Shown here: positions 9,210 to 18,554 of the stretch, piece after piece
How the letters are laid out: every line of letters starts with the position of its first letter
Numbering within the stretch: the stretch's first letter is position 1
Source: Verrucomicrobiales bacterium
GTDB taxonomy: Bacteria > Verrucomicrobiota > Verrucomicrobiia > Verrucomicrobiales > DEV007
Direction of reading: 5' to 3'
Length of the DNA: 56,625 bases
Assembly: GCA_029940475.1 (NCBI GenBank)
Contig: JAPYUT010000018.1
Coordinates: 1-56,625, forward strand
The notes under the pieces: model-generated
Told to the model about the DNA's origin: nothing
The model's input: only the letters and a program-made list of their open reading frames with translations
Database searches by the model: none
Program-made: the position numbers and the translations under genes

Positions 9210-10178
9210 ATGGCAGTGCAAAATACCGCTCTCACCATCCTCTTGCGGCGCATCCTCGGCTGCGCAGCCTTCCTCATCCTGTTGGCGGTTTCCGCCCCGG
9301 GGCTGAAGGCCCTGGTATTCTCCGATGAAAAGTCTGCAATCGACCTCACCGGGGAGCGTGAGGCGAAAATCACCGGCTGGGGACAAATCGACCTGAGCGG
9401 GGTTGTCCTGGTGCGCTCACCCTACGGGGTTCCGAGCAGTGGCGTGCTGCTCAAGGGCGGCCGGCACGTACTCACCGCCGCCCACTGCGTGGCGCAATTT
9501 TCCTCTCAAGGCAACAAGTTGCCGGGACGCGTTGAGGTGTTCTCCGGGACAAAGCGGAAAATCATTCCCTGGTCAAAGGTGTACCTGCACCCGGCATACA
9601 CCCTTGGTAGTGCCTGGGATGTGGCCATCATTGAGCTTGCAGAGAAAGTGCCCGGGAATTTTGCCGCACGTTACCCGCTTGCCGGCGCACCCAGGTCCCT
9701 GCCTGAGATTATCCTGCGGGCAGGTTGGGGAAAATGCGGCAGTGGAATGGCAGGAGAAGGCGGAAGTGCCGGTAAGCTCTTTGCAGGTCTCAACCGCCAC
9801 GAGGCACGCACAAAGGGAAAACTGATACACGGGTTCAAATCCACTCAAGCCAATCTTCCGCTCCTGCTGTCCGACTTCGACGGCGGCCCGGGCACCGACC
9901 CGTTCTCGAAATTTGCCGCGTCAGCTGGCCTTGATACCGCTGCCGACCCGGGTGCCGGTGCAAACGAGTGCCATATCGCCAACGGTGACTCCGGCGGCCC
10001 GGTCTTTGCGCGCGACGCGAAGGGTGAAACGGTGGTCGTCGCCCTGCAGGTCGGCCGCATCCGCCGTGGCGCGGACATCGACCACCGCCTCAACAGCTCC
10101 TGGGGAGAACTCTCAGTCGACGTCGAGGCCTGCCGCATCCGCAACTGGATACTCGCCACGCTTTCCCGGCGGCGATGA
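9210..10178 (+). CDS. Trypsin-like serine protease (S1 family)
   Basis: A 322-residue protease with a hydrophobic N-terminal segment (about residues 9-32), acting as signal peptide or anchor. The catalytic triad is readable: His92 in LTAAHCV, Asp137 in DVAIIEL, and Ser261 in GDSGGPV. Family members cleave peptide bonds outside the cytoplasm. The next gene, a large secreted CxxCH protein, starts 43 nt downstream on the same strand, so the two are probably co-transcribed and may work together, for example the protease processing the larger protein. The region before the start (9051-9209) is shared with the divergent PVC gene, and I could not identify a convincing promoter in it. Confidence 0.9.
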   Translation: MAVQNTALTILLRRILGCAAFLILLAVSAPGLKALVFSDEKSAIDLTGEREAKITGWGQIDLSGVVLVRSPYGVPSSGVLLKGGRHVLTAAHCVAQFSSQGNKLPGRVEVFSGTKRKIIPWSKVYLHPAYTLGSAWDVAIIELAEKVPGNFAARYPLAGAPRSLPEIILRAGWGKCGSGMAGEGGSAGKLFAGLNRHEARTKGKLIHGFKSTQANLPLLLSDFDGGPGTDPFSKFAASAGLDTAADPGAGANECHIANGDSGGPVFARDAKGETVVVALQVGRIRRGADIDHRLNSSWGELSVDVEACRIRNWILATLSRRR

Positions 10179-10221
10179 AAAATTTGAACCCCAATAACAA
10201 ACAACACAACACACCAAGCCC

Positions 10222-12216
10222 ATGAAACTGCTGAAATTCATCTCACCGGCCCTGCCGGTCCTCATCGCCGGCATGGCGCATGCCCAGAATATAGAAGGCG
10301 TCATTGTCGAAGACGGACAGCTCAAGATCCAGGTGCGCACCCCGTCAGTATCCCTCGAGGAGCTGCACAACAACGGTGCCTTCCTGCCCATCGAGGGAAC
10401 CGACCCGGTGCAGGAACTTATCGAGATCGCCGTGTCCGCCGAGAACCCCAACCGCTTTGTCCGCGCCCGCTTCAACCTCGGCGGCCAGGACTTCGTGACC
10501 CAGGCCCGGCCCCTGATACCGCCGGGTTTAATCCCCGATCCGCAAACCTTCCGCCCGCAGGACATCAGCCTCAACGGTGACACACTGAGCATCGAGTATC
10601 CGGTCGAGCGCCAGGCCGTGATCTGGCCCGACTTCCTGCCCGAGACTTTCCCGCTGGTTCTCGATGGGGGAGTAATCACCATGAAGAGGAGCGACAAGGT
10701 GGGAACCTATGCCGGCACCATCCCCAAGGAAACCCTTGAAGCCTTCAGGGACGAGCTCGAAACGGCACTCAACCGCGTGCGCGACACCGGTGAGGGCAAG
10801 GTCCCGGTATTCCAGGGGCGCTCGCTGACCGGATATACCACCCTGGCCAACCCCGCCGAGCTCGGTGCGGACATCAAGCTCTTTCCCTTCATCAACGGCG
10901 GAGCATTTGAGGCCCTGAGCATCCCGGGGCTGCCGGTTCTCGGCATTGCCAGCACAATCAATCAAAAGAAATCGCTCATGATCACCGACCTGAGCGTTGT
11001 TGAGGACGCATCACGCACCTTTGACCCCTTCACCGGCGCGGGAACCGAGGGCGGCAAGTGGACCTTTGCCTACCTGATGGAGCAGATGTGCAACCAGCCG
11101 GTTACCGGCATCGATCCCAGGCTCTTTGCCGCGCGCTGGATCCAGCACTTTGAACACAACCAGTTCATCAACTTCGATCCTGTGCCCTCCTCAAACCCGG
11201 CCGTTCCCGGAGGTGGCCCGGTGCAGTTTGCACTGATTGACAAGTGGAACGCGAAGAACATCGCGCTCGGTCGCCATCCCTACGACCTGCGCATGGCTCC
11301 CTTCCGCCTGACCGCCATCGTCAACCGCATCGACCTGCGCGACGGCTCGGCCTACGCCAGCAGCAATGCCGGTGAGTGCCGCTTCGTCTTCTGTGCCGTG
11401 GATCTCGACACCGGAACCCACCACAGGATGACGGTGATCTTCGAGTACGGGGTGCCGATCTCCGGCTGCCACAACATCAAGGCCTACGCCAAGAGGTGGG
11501 CGCACCTCAGTGACCTGCCCTTCGGGGCGGTGTTCAACACCGAGCTTGAGAGCCTCACCGAGATCGTGGCCAAGGCCAACGCGGATCCCTCCAAGCCCAA
11601 CGGCAGTGCCATCAACCAGCTGCGCTCCAACGATATTGTCGGTGTCAACCCGTGGCGGCTCAGGGAATGGCAGATCACCGGCGCCGGCGTATCCCCAAAC
11701 CATCTCACCGAGGTGACCACCAAGCAGACCCCGGCCGACCACAAAAACGGCTCACCGGATCTGGCCGATTTTATCAATCATAATGAGGTCGATATCCTCG
11801 CCGGCCAGCACGTGGTGCCGCTGAGCTTCCCCTTTGCCTCGCCCTTCCTCTCGGGCAAGGCGACCACCACCCATGACAACTTCATCTGGGATGCACCGGG
11901 AATTGTCAACAACGATGCCCGCCACAACTTCTCGCTGAACACCTGCAACGCCTGCCACGGCGGTGAAGCCCGCGGCAACGCTCCACCATCCGGGCCAGGG
12001 TCATTCCCCTTCGTGCACGTCGGTGAGCGTGACCCGGGCAATGAGGCCCGCCTGTCCAACTTCCTGCTCGGCAGCAATATGCCGATGCCGGATCCGGTCT
12101 CGGGTGTGCCGCGCAGTTTCAACGATTTGCTTCGCCGGGCCGCCGATCTGGACTTCGTCGTCCACTTCCCCTGCCTGTCCATAGCACTCGCCCCGAGCCT
12201 GGGCATGTCCCACTAA
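10222..12216 (+). CDS. Large secreted protein with one C-terminal CxxCH heme motif, function unknown
   Basis: A 664-residue protein with a clear signal peptide (residues 1-21, ending AHA). I do not recognise a characterised family. Visible features are a conserved-looking central block ([16 protein letters not shown], then [11 protein letters not shown]) and one CNACHGG motif at residues 575-579, probably binding covalent heme c. Several downstream methionines (MPMPDP) could supply the second axial ligand. The protein is acidic with many short loops and has no transmembrane helix after the leader. It is probably periplasmic or extracellular and involved in electron transfer. It follows the serine protease by 43 nt. 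Without a structural search a specific function would be a guess. Confidence 0.75.
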   Translation: MKLLKFISPALPVLIAGMAHAQNIEGVIVEDGQLKIQVRTPSVSLEELHNNGAFLPIEGTDPVQELIEIAVSAENPNRFVRARFNLGGQDFVTQARPLIPPGLIPDPQTFRPQDISLNGDTLSIEYPVERQAVIWPDFLPETFPLVLDGGVITMKRSDKVGTYAGTIPKETLEAFRDELETALNRVRDTGEGKVPVFQGRSLTGYTTLANPAELGADIKLFPFINGGAFEALSIPGLPVLGIASTINQKKSLMITDLSVVEDASRTFDPFTGAGTEGGKWTFAYLMEQMCNQPVTGIDPRLFAARWIQHFEHNQFINFDPVPSSNPAVPGGGPVQFALIDKWNAKNIALGRHPYDLRMAPFRLTAIVNRIDLRDGSAYASSNAGECRFVFCAVDLDTGTHHRMTVIFEYGVPISGCHNIKAYAKRWAHLSDLPFGAVFNTELESLTEIVAKANADPSKPNGSAINQLRSNDIVGVNPWRLREWQITGAGVSPNHLTEVTTKQTPADHKNGSPDLADFINHNEVDILAGQHVVPLSFPFASPFLSGKATTTHDNFIWDAPGIVNNDARHNFSLNTCNACHGGEARGNAPPSGPGSFPFVHVGERDPGNEARLSNFLLGSNMPMPDPVSGVPRSFNDLLRRAADLDFVVHFPCLSIALAPSLGMSH

Positions 12217-12368
12217 ATATCTCCTCCCAACCCCACAACTGCCGGCGTGGCCCTCCTCAACGGGGTTGCGCCGGTCTTCTTTCCTGCCCGGACACTATCC
12301 CCTTATTCCACCATGGGGGCTTACGGGCACTTGACCCGGGACTACAGAGAGCGCACCATCATCGCCTC

Positions 12369-13604
12369 ATGGCGCGACTCAATGATCATTACCTCAAACT
12401 CAAAGCCGGTTACCTTTTCCCGGAAATTGGCCGGCGGGTGAAAGCCTTCTGCGAAGACAATCCCGACACGGCCGGCAATCTCATCCGCTGCGGCATCGGG
12501 GATGTCACAGAACCACTTCCCGCCGCAGCACGCGAGGCGATGAAGTCAGCGGTTGATGAGCTTGGAAAAAAGGAAAGCTTCCGCGGATACGGCCCGGAAC
12601 AGGGTTATGATTTCCTGCGCGCGGCCATTGCCGAGGGCGACTACCGCGAGCGCGGGATCGAGGTTGATGATGACGAGATCTTTGTTTCCGACGGCTCGAA
12701 GTGCGATACCGGAAACATCCTCGACATCTTCGGTGCCGGTAACCGCATTGCCATCACTGACCCGGTCTACCCGGTCTATGTCGACACCAATGTTATGGCC
12801 GGCAACACCGGTGATGCGGACGAATCGGGTGCCTACGCCGGCATCCACTACATGCCCTGCACTGCTGAGAACAACTTTGTGCCTGAGATCCCCTCCGGCA
12901 AGGTCGACCTGATCTACCTCTGCTACCCGAACAACCCGACCGGTGCCACCGCCACCGGCGAACAACTCACCGCATGGGTCGAGTACGCCCGCGCAAATGA
13001 TGCCATCATCCTCTATGACGCCGCCTACCAGGCCTTTATCCAGGATGACTCCATCCCGCGCTCCATCTACCAGGTGGAAGGTGCCCGCCAGTGCGCCATC
13101 GAGTTCCGCTCATTTTCAAAGAACGGCGGCTTTACCGGCGTGCGCTGTGCCTTCACCGTAGTACCCAAGGAGTTGCTGGCCGAGGACGCGACAGGACAAA
13201 AGCAGTCCCTGCACCCGCTGTGGTCACGCCGCCAGAGCACCAAGTTCAACAGTGTCAGCTATCCCGTGCAGCGTGCCGCCGAGGCACTCTACAGTGAGGC
13301 GGGAAAAGAACAGGTCAGCCAATTAATCAACCATTACATGGGGAATGCGGGCCTGCTGCGTGATGCCTGCGCTGAGATCGGGCTCTCGGTCCACGGCGGG
13401 GAAAATGCCCCCTATGTGTGGGTTGCCTGCCCGGCAGGAATCGACAGCTGGGGCATGTTTGACCGCATGCTCAATGAGGCCAAGGTGGTCATCACCCCCG
13501 GTGCCGGGTTTGGCTCCGCCGGTGAGGGATTCTTTCGCATCTCGGCCTTCAACAGTCGCGAGAACGTCGAGGAGGTCTGCAGGCGTCTCAAGGACACACT
13601 GTAA
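12369..13604 (+). CDS. dapL: LL-diaminopimelate aminotransferase
   Basis: A 411-residue PLP-dependent class I/II aminotransferase that matches DapL from its N-terminus ([20 protein letters not shown]) through [13 protein letters not shown]. The Schiff-base lysine is Lys251 in [10 protein letters not shown], preceded by YPNNPTG and YDAAYQAF. DapL converts tetrahydrodipicolinate and glutamate directly to LL-diaminopimelate, supplying lysine and the peptidoglycan cross-link residue. This one-step route is typical of Chlamydiae, Verrucomicrobia, cyanobacteria and plants and supports the taxonomic reading of the window. The gene is cytosolic housekeeping and unrelated to its secretome neighbours. 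It ends in convergent orientation 52 nt from the DUF1549/1553 gene, with a GC-rich hairpin between them. Confidence 0.95.
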   Translation: MARLNDHYLKLKAGYLFPEIGRRVKAFCEDNPDTAGNLIRCGIGDVTEPLPAAAREAMKSAVDELGKKESFRGYGPEQGYDFLRAAIAEGDYRERGIEVDDDEIFVSDGSKCDTGNILDIFGAGNRIAITDPVYPVYVDTNVMAGNTGDADESGAYAGIHYMPCTAENNFVPEIPSGKVDLIYLCYPNNPTGATATGEQLTAWVEYARANDAIILYDAAYQAFIQDDSIPRSIYQVEGARQCAIEFRSFSKNGGFTGVRCAFTVVPKELLAEDATGQKQSLHPLWSRRQSTKFNSVSYPVQRAAEALYSEAGKEQVSQLINHYMGNAGLLRDACAEIGLSVHGGENAPYVWVACPAGIDSWGMFDRMLNEAKVVITPGAGFGSAGEGFFRISAFNSRENVEEVCRRLKDTL

Positions 13605-13624
13605 GAGGGAATTGCCACCTCACG

Positions 13625-13650
13625 CCTCCTGCCACGTGGCGGCAGGCGGG
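13625..13650. terminator. GC-rich inverted repeat between convergent genes
   Basis: CCTGCC at 13628-13633 and GGCAGG at 13641-13646 can form a stem, and GCCACGTGGC at 13631-13640 is itself a perfect palindrome. The element sits between the ends of dapL (+) and the DUF1549/1553 gene (-), where a bidirectional terminator is expected. There is no T-run on either side, so it may only halt or protect transcripts in a Rho-assisted manner. Confidence 0.35.
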
Positions 13651-13656
13651 GCAACA

Positions 13657-15912
13657 CTACTGGATAAACAGGAACTGCTGGGTATTGAGCACGGTCCAGG
13701 CCAGCCCCCTTGCCGCATCCGTTCCTGCCTGTGCAACCTCATCGCGCAATGCCGCGCGCTCCTCTTCAGTCGGCCTGCGCGAGAGCATGTTCAGGTAAAT
13801 CCTGTCGATCATCTCATCAGAATCCTCCGCCGCGCGGATATCCTTGAAAAGAACGCTCGAGGGATGGCTTACTCTGCCAAAGGTTGAACCATTCATCATT
13901 GAAAGGGCCTGTGGCACGGAAGCCTTGTCGTTGGCATTCTCAATAAGTGAACGGTCCGACTGGCCAAAGATCCTCAGGAAATGCCCGTCCGGGGCCGGGC
14001 TGGTAATTTCCGAGGCACGCACGTATGCGCTCAGGTTGGTGCGGAAACCCCGATCACGCATGTATTCGGTATATTCCTGCTTGGTCATCCGCTCACGATT
14101 TTTCCTCTGCTCCTCCTTTTCTTTTTCTTTCTCCCTCTGGCCTGCAATCCTGTAATCGGCATTCTTGGTCATCCAGGCATTAAAACCTTGCTCACTCGGG
14201 AATTCCTCCCCGGGAAACGCGCTCTTGAGCTCGCGGAAGAGCAGGTTGGGCACACGCCGGAAGGGTGTGCGGAAATAATTGCCGGGAATCGTTTCCCAGA
14301 AGGTAAGGCGCGCATACTCCCTGGTCGCGTCGACATTGTATTTCATCAGCTCGCCGGCCAGCTTGAGGGCCTTGGCTCCGTCCTTCCCCTTGATTGTCTG
14401 CTCCACGCGGTTGCGGAAATCCTCCATTTTCTTCTCTGATTGTGTGGTGAACTTGCGTAATTGTGCCTGGCGCTTAAGCAGCTCCTCAGGGGATTTTCCC
14501 TCCAGTGCCTTCCAGGCCTTGAGACGAACTCCAGATACTGCATATTTACTGCTATCCCTGCTCTTTGCCGTGTCGGCATCCGGCCGGATCATGGCAACCA
14601 GTGAATCCCACACCTGCTCGGCACTCATTCTCCGCAAACGCGGTCCCGGGTAATGAAACTCTTCCCCTGCAAACATGTCAAAGGACTGTGCCTCTCGCTG
14701 GTATGTCCTGGTATTATAGAGCACCCGGTAATATTCCTTGAGGTCATAGCCAAGGTCGACCATCAGCTCCTCAAGGTAGGCAAGGAGCTCTGGATTGCTC
14801 GCCTTGGTGGACTCGGTAATCCTGTCGACCGGCTCAAACAACCCTACCCCGAGCACACGCTTCCACATCCGGTTGGCGATTGTCTTGGTGAAACGCGGGT
14901 TGGCCGGGGAGGTCATCCAGTTGGCGTAAGCCTCAACGGGACTCTCGCCCTTCTGCAACTCGATCTTGTCCCCGAACGGGGTGCCGGGAAGAACCACCTG
15001 CTTGGGCTTGGCGTCCTCATACTGGTAATCATCAGGCAACTTAAGCGATCTCCGGGTCTCACTGATTACCGAGTTGCGAAAATTATAGGAAAGCTCATTG
15101 AGCCCGCGCTTGAGGTCAGCCACCTTCTTCTGGGCAATTTTTTCGGCATTCCTCTGCGCCTGCTTGTCCTTGGCGTTCTTCCTTGCACGCCGTCCCTCCT
15201 CGACCGCCCGGCGGTTTACCATTGCCATCGCCTCGTCCACACTTCCCGGGTTGCGCACCACGGTTACCGGCGTGCTGAAGGCCGCCAGCTTGTAGTAGTC
15301 CAGCTGGGTCCACTCATCAAAGGGGTGATCATGGCACTGGGCACAAACCAGCTGGGTGCCGAGGAAGGTCTGCACGGTGGTGGCCAGGTGATCGAGCTCC
15401 ATGCCACGGTCACGCAGGTAGAATCCCACCGCCCCGTTCTCGTCAATAATCCCTTTGGCGGCAACCAGTTCATGGACAAAGCGATCATAAGACTTGTTCG
15501 TGGAGATTGCCTGCTTTACCCAGTTAATATATGCCACGCCATTCTCAATCCCTTGACCGTTCATGCGTGAAGTAATGCGCAGGATGTCGGCCCAGAAGTT
15601 GAACTGGTGGCTGGTATATCCCGGGGAATCAAGCAAGTGGTCAATGAGCCGTGCACGTTTCTTTGGATCCTTCGAGGCAAGAAAATCCCGGGTCTCGGAT
15701 GCCGTCGGGATACGGCCGATAATGTCAAGGTGCACACGGCGCACAAAGGTGGTGTCATCAGTGCGCGGGTTCGGTTGCACCTTGTTTCGATCATACCCTG
15801 CCTCGATCAGTGCGTCGACCCGGGCGCTGGCGGCAGCGGTGTCCGGGACCGCGTCAAGAGTTACCGGGATCGCGATTGTGAGCAGAGCCAGTAATCGATT
15901 GAGCTTCATCAT
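13657..15912 (-). CDS. DUF1549/DUF1553 domain-containing secreted protein
   Basis: A 751-residue protein with a signal peptide. It has the DUF1549 (PSCyt2) half at about residues 30-245 (DTTFVRRVHLDIIGRIPT and CAQCHDHPFDEW with Cys190, Cys193 and His194) and the DUF1553 half at about 330-745 (FTKTIANRMWKRVLGVGLF, QALSMMNGSTFGRV). The CAQCH motif resembles a heme c site and is characteristic of the family, although heme binding has rarely been tested. Between and inside the domains are two strongly charged helical inserts (around residues 220-275 and 600-640, rich in Lys, Arg and Glu), longer than in the copy at 37696-39843. It lies 36 nt downstream of a DUF1501 gene on the same strand, so the pair is co-transcribed with DUF1501 first. 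Confidence 0.93.
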   Translation of the reverse strand: MMKLNRLLALLTIAIPVTLDAVPDTAAASARVDALIEAGYDRNKVQPNPRTDDTTFVRRVHLDIIGRIPTASETRDFLASKDPKKRARLIDHLLDSPGYTSHQFNFWADILRITSRMNGQGIENGVAYINWVKQAISTNKSYDRFVHELVAAKGIIDENGAVGFYLRDRGMELDHLATTVQTFLGTQLVCAQCHDHPFDEWTQLDYYKLAAFSTPVTVVRNPGSVDEAMAMVNRRAVEEGRRARKNAKDKQAQRNAEKIAQKKVADLKRGLNELSYNFRNSVISETRRSLKLPDDYQYEDAKPKQVVLPGTPFGDKIELQKGESPVEAYANWMTSPANPRFTKTIANRMWKRVLGVGLFEPVDRITESTKASNPELLAYLEELMVDLGYDLKEYYRVLYNTRTYQREAQSFDMFAGEEFHYPGPRLRRMSAEQVWDSLVAMIRPDADTAKSRDSSKYAVSGVRLKAWKALEGKSPEELLKRQAQLRKFTTQSEKKMEDFRNRVEQTIKGKDGAKALKLAGELMKYNVDATREYARLTFWETIPGNYFRTPFRRVPNLLFRELKSAFPGEEFPSEQGFNAWMTKNADYRIAGQREKEKEKEEQRKNRERMTKQEYTEYMRDRGFRTNLSAYVRASEITSPAPDGHFLRIFGQSDRSLIENANDKASVPQALSMMNGSTFGRVSHPSSVLFKDIRAAEDSDEMIDRIYLNMLSRRPTEEERAALRDEVAQAGTDAARGLAWTVLNTQQFLFIQ

Positions 15913-15948
15913 GGTTAAAAATGGTTAATTACCGGTTCACTGGTCCAC

Positions 15949-17250
15949 TCAGGAAAACAGCTCCATGACCGGGTTACCGTGGTTGGCAACGGTAAACGGG
16001 CGGGCACTCGGCGAGAACAGCCGCTGGTCGAGGGGCAGCCCGAAGCCGTAGGCAACAGTGGCGTTGAAGTCGGCAATGGTAAGTGCGTTCTCGACCGGCA
16101 GCGTGCCGTTCTCATCGGTTTTGCCATAGATCGTTCCACCCTTGATACCGCCACCGGCCAGGAATGCCGAGAAGGCCTTCGGGTAATGGTCGCGTCCCTT
16201 GTTCTTGTTGATCTTCGGCGTGCGCCCAAACTCAGTGGTCAGCACCACCAGGGTTTCCTCAAGCAAGCCGCGCGCACTCAGGTCATCAAGGAGGGCTGCA
16301 ACTGCCTGGTCGAGGATCGCGGTGTTCTTCTGGACACGCTGAAAATTCTCCTGGTGGGTATCCCAGCCACCAAGCTGGACCTCAACGGAACGCACACCGC
16401 TCTCGGTCAACCGGCGGGCCAACAGGCAGCCCTGACCGAAGGAACCCTCACCATAATCCGCACGCACCTGGTCTTTCTCCTTGGCGAGGTTGAAGGCGTT
16501 GAGGTCGCTGCTGCGCATCAGTGTCGCCGCCTCATCATACATGGCGGTATAGGCATTGACACCCTTGTCCGCGTAATTGCCGTGAAACTTGCGGTCAAGC
16601 TCAACTGCGAGCTTACGGCGGCGCACGAAGGTTTCATCATCCACTCCGGCAAAATGCCTGCTGTTCTGCAGGCCGGCATCGGGTTTGCCGATCACCAACG
16701 GCTCAAAATTCGGGCCGAAAAATCCTGCCCCGGCACTGCGGCTGCCGCTGTTGATCGAGACAAATCCCGGCAACTGCTTGTTGATCCGGTCCTCATACTT
16801 CAGCAGCCACGCTCCCATGTGCGGGTGCTTGATGGTGCCCCGCTTGGAGTAATTCGTACGCATCAGGTAACGCGCCTGCGCATGCGCCCCGGTGCGCGAG
16901 TGCAATGAATTGATAATTGCCGCCTTGTCCATGTGGCGGGCAATCCCCGGCAGGTATTCGCTGATCCGCACACCGTCGGCACTGGTCTTGATGACCCCGA
17001 GATTACCCCGGTATTCACTGGCAGCCTCCGGCTTGGGATCGAAGGTGTCCAGGTGCGACATGCCGCCGGACATGTAGAGGTAAATGATCTTCTTCGCCGG
17101 GTTCTTGCGCACCGGCAACTTGCGATCCTTGCCGCCTGCGGCGAACGCCGCCCCTGGCATCATGCTCACACCGAGCAATGTCTTCGCGGCACCGGAGATG
17201 AAATCCCGGCGCGTTGGCTCATCAAGTTTTTGGATCGTGGATTGCGTCAT
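15949..17250 (-). CDS. DUF1501 domain-containing protein (Tat-exported)
   Basis: I place the start at the ATG at 17250 (433 residues). This puts a twin-arginine motif, TRRDFISGAAKTLLG, at residues 13-28, as expected for an exported DUF1501 protein; an upstream in-frame start would bury it behind 53 unrelated residues. The family blocks are present: YMSGGMSHLDTFDPKP, EFGRTPKINKNKGRDHYPKAFSAFLAGGG, and ALTIADFNATVAYGFGL near the end. The enzyme class is alkaline-phosphatase-like with unknown substrate. The DUF1549/1553 partner starts 36 nt downstream. A sigma-70-like promoter lies about 105 nt upstream (see 17356-17384). Confidence 0.92.
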   Translation of the reverse strand: MTQSTIQKLDEPTRRDFISGAAKTLLGVSMMPGAAFAAGGKDRKLPVRKNPAKKIIYLYMSGGMSHLDTFDPKPEAASEYRGNLGVIKTSADGVRISEYLPGIARHMDKAAIINSLHSRTGAHAQARYLMRTNYSKRGTIKHPHMGAWLLKYEDRINKQLPGFVSINSGSRSAGAGFFGPNFEPLVIGKPDAGLQNSRHFAGVDDETFVRRRKLAVELDRKFHGNYADKGVNAYTAMYDEAATLMRSSDLNAFNLAKEKDQVRADYGEGSFGQGCLLARRLTESGVRSVEVQLGGWDTHQENFQRVQKNTAILDQAVAALLDDLSARGLLEETLVVLTTEFGRTPKINKNKGRDHYPKAFSAFLAGGGIKGGTIYGKTDENGTLPVENALTIADFNATVAYGFGLPLDQRLFSPSARPFTVANHGNPVMELFS

Positions 17251-17355
17251 AATTGAATGAATTGAAAAAGCCTTGGAACCAAGCTTCACTGTTAAACTGC
17301 CCGGCAATGGGCAAATCCAACATAAAAATTCGTTATAAGGCCGTGAATAATGGCT

Positions 17356-17384
17356 AACATACTTGATTTTCCAAGCTGTTTCAA
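17356..17384 (-). promoter_or_regulatory. Sigma-70-like promoter for the DUF1501-DUF1549/1553 operon
   Basis: On the minus strand TTGAAA (17379-17384) is followed after exactly 17 nt by TATGTT (17356-17361), a good match to -35 and -10 hexamers. It faces the DUF1501 start at 17250. This also argues against the longer upstream reading frame for that gene, which would begin upstream of the promoter. A direct repeat CGTTGAAA twice occurs just upstream, around 17420-17436. Confidence 0.45.
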
Positions 17385-17444
17385 GAGCAGTCACCCGCAA
17401 AGCAAACACCGCTAAATATCGTTGAAACCGTTGAAAAGGTTGCT

Positions 17445-18551
17445 CTAAAACGCATAATTCCAGTGATCGAAAGCAAATTTCCAGCGCGAGGCGATGCGCT
17501 CCCTGATGGCAGCAGTTAGCCGGTAGGTGTTCTTCTTATAACCGCACTGGGTCTTGATGTATTGCTCAATAGGATCCATCGCCCTGGATTTTCCCGGCAG
17601 GTCGAGGGCATCGTAAATTCGGCTCAATTCCCCGGCGGGATCCGCGTCAAGGTCCTCATAGCGAACCTCGTGGAAATCCTGGGCGGGAATCTTCCCTTGA
17701 TCCTCTATATGGGCACGCATGGTGCGCTCGTATATTGACAGGGTCGTTTCCTCAAAATCAATGCCGCTCGGATTCTGCCATGAGAACCCGCGCATCAGCC
17801 TGTCCCACAACTTCAGCATTGACGGATAAACCTTGTAGGGATCACGCACGATGTGAACAAATTTCGCGGTGGGAAATACCTCCTTGAGAAAAGACAGGCG
17901 GGCGGTATTGGCGGGATTCTTGAAGAGCACTGTTTTTCCCCCGTGCGCGTAAGCCATCTTCTGCACGAGAAACCGGTAGTTGTCCGCGAGTTGCTCACGC
18001 TCGCCGTTTTCCAGTCCCTGCAGCAGCACCGAGCGCCTGAAATGATGATCAAGTTTACGTGGAAAATAAAAGCTCTTGTAAAAACATATCTCGCCAAGCG
18101 CACCCAGAGCCATCTCCTCCTCCTGCGGGGTATCGGCATTAATGGCAACACTGTCCATGCCGCGGTCCTTTGGCATCACCAGGTTCATCAATCCGCGTGC
18201 CGGGCGCACTTTACCGAGGCAATCCAGCGGCATCGCCGAGCGGGAAAAGCTTATAAAGCCAAACTGCGGGTCCCGGCTCAGCAGGTTATGCAGGTGCGTG
18301 GTGCCGCTGCGCCAGTGACCAACTATAAATACCGGGCCGTTGCCAAGCGACTCGGCAGCAATGGCCTCATTGTGCCTGCGCGCCTCGAAAAACACACTGG
18401 GAACCCTCACCGTGACTCCCAATACCGAGCATATCCTGGTGTGGAGCGAACGCAGGTCATAGGGCCAGTTCTGCAGGTAATGTTTCCAGAAACGCCGATA
18501 ACCGCAACCCCCGAGCGGATGCAGAAAAGGCGCGAGTCCCCTTTTGCCCAT
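17445..18551 (-). CDS. Sulfotransferase, translationally coupled to the PKS-NRPS
   Basis: A 368-residue cytosolic sulfotransferase of the PAPS-dependent superfamily. The 5'-phosphosulfate loop reads FIVGHWRSGTTHLHNLL (near residues 74-90). The 3'-phosphate region reads FKNPANTARL, followed by FVHIVRDPYKVYPS. A His-rich catalytic neighbourhood (DHHFRR) lies between them. Such enzymes move sulfate from PAPS to an alcohol or amine. The PKS-NRPS stop codon TAA is followed at once by GTG and then ATG, so translation is probably coupled; I chose the ATG at 18551, but the GTG at 18554 is possible. The coupling strongly suggests that the PKS-NRPS product, or its reduced alcohol, is the acceptor. Sulfation would give an anionic head group. 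It has no signal peptide. Substrate identity is inference. Confidence 0.88.
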   Translation of the reverse strand: MGKRGLAPFLHPLGGCGYRRFWKHYLQNWPYDLRSLHTRICSVLGVTVRVPSVFFEARRHNEAIAAESLGNGPVFIVGHWRSGTTHLHNLLSRDPQFGFISFSRSAMPLDCLGKVRPARGLMNLVMPKDRGMDSVAINADTPQEEEMALGALGEICFYKSFYFPRKLDHHFRRSVLLQGLENGEREQLADNYRFLVQKMAYAHGGKTVLFKNPANTARLSFLKEVFPTAKFVHIVRDPYKVYPSMLKLWDRLMRGFSWQNPSGIDFEETTLSIYERTMRAHIEDQGKIPAQDFHEVRYEDLDADPAGELSRIYDALDLPGKSRAMDPIEQYIKTQCGYKKNTYRLTAAIRERIASRWKFAFDHWNYAF

Positions 18552-18554
18552 CAC

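Noticed and set aside
12217-12368. Small gene upstream of dapL
   Set aside because: The only frame runs into dapL out of phase with low-complexity content; no support.
17251-17409. N-terminal extension of the DUF1501 protein by 53 residues
   Set aside because: It would place the Tat motif internally and would begin upstream of the predicted promoter.
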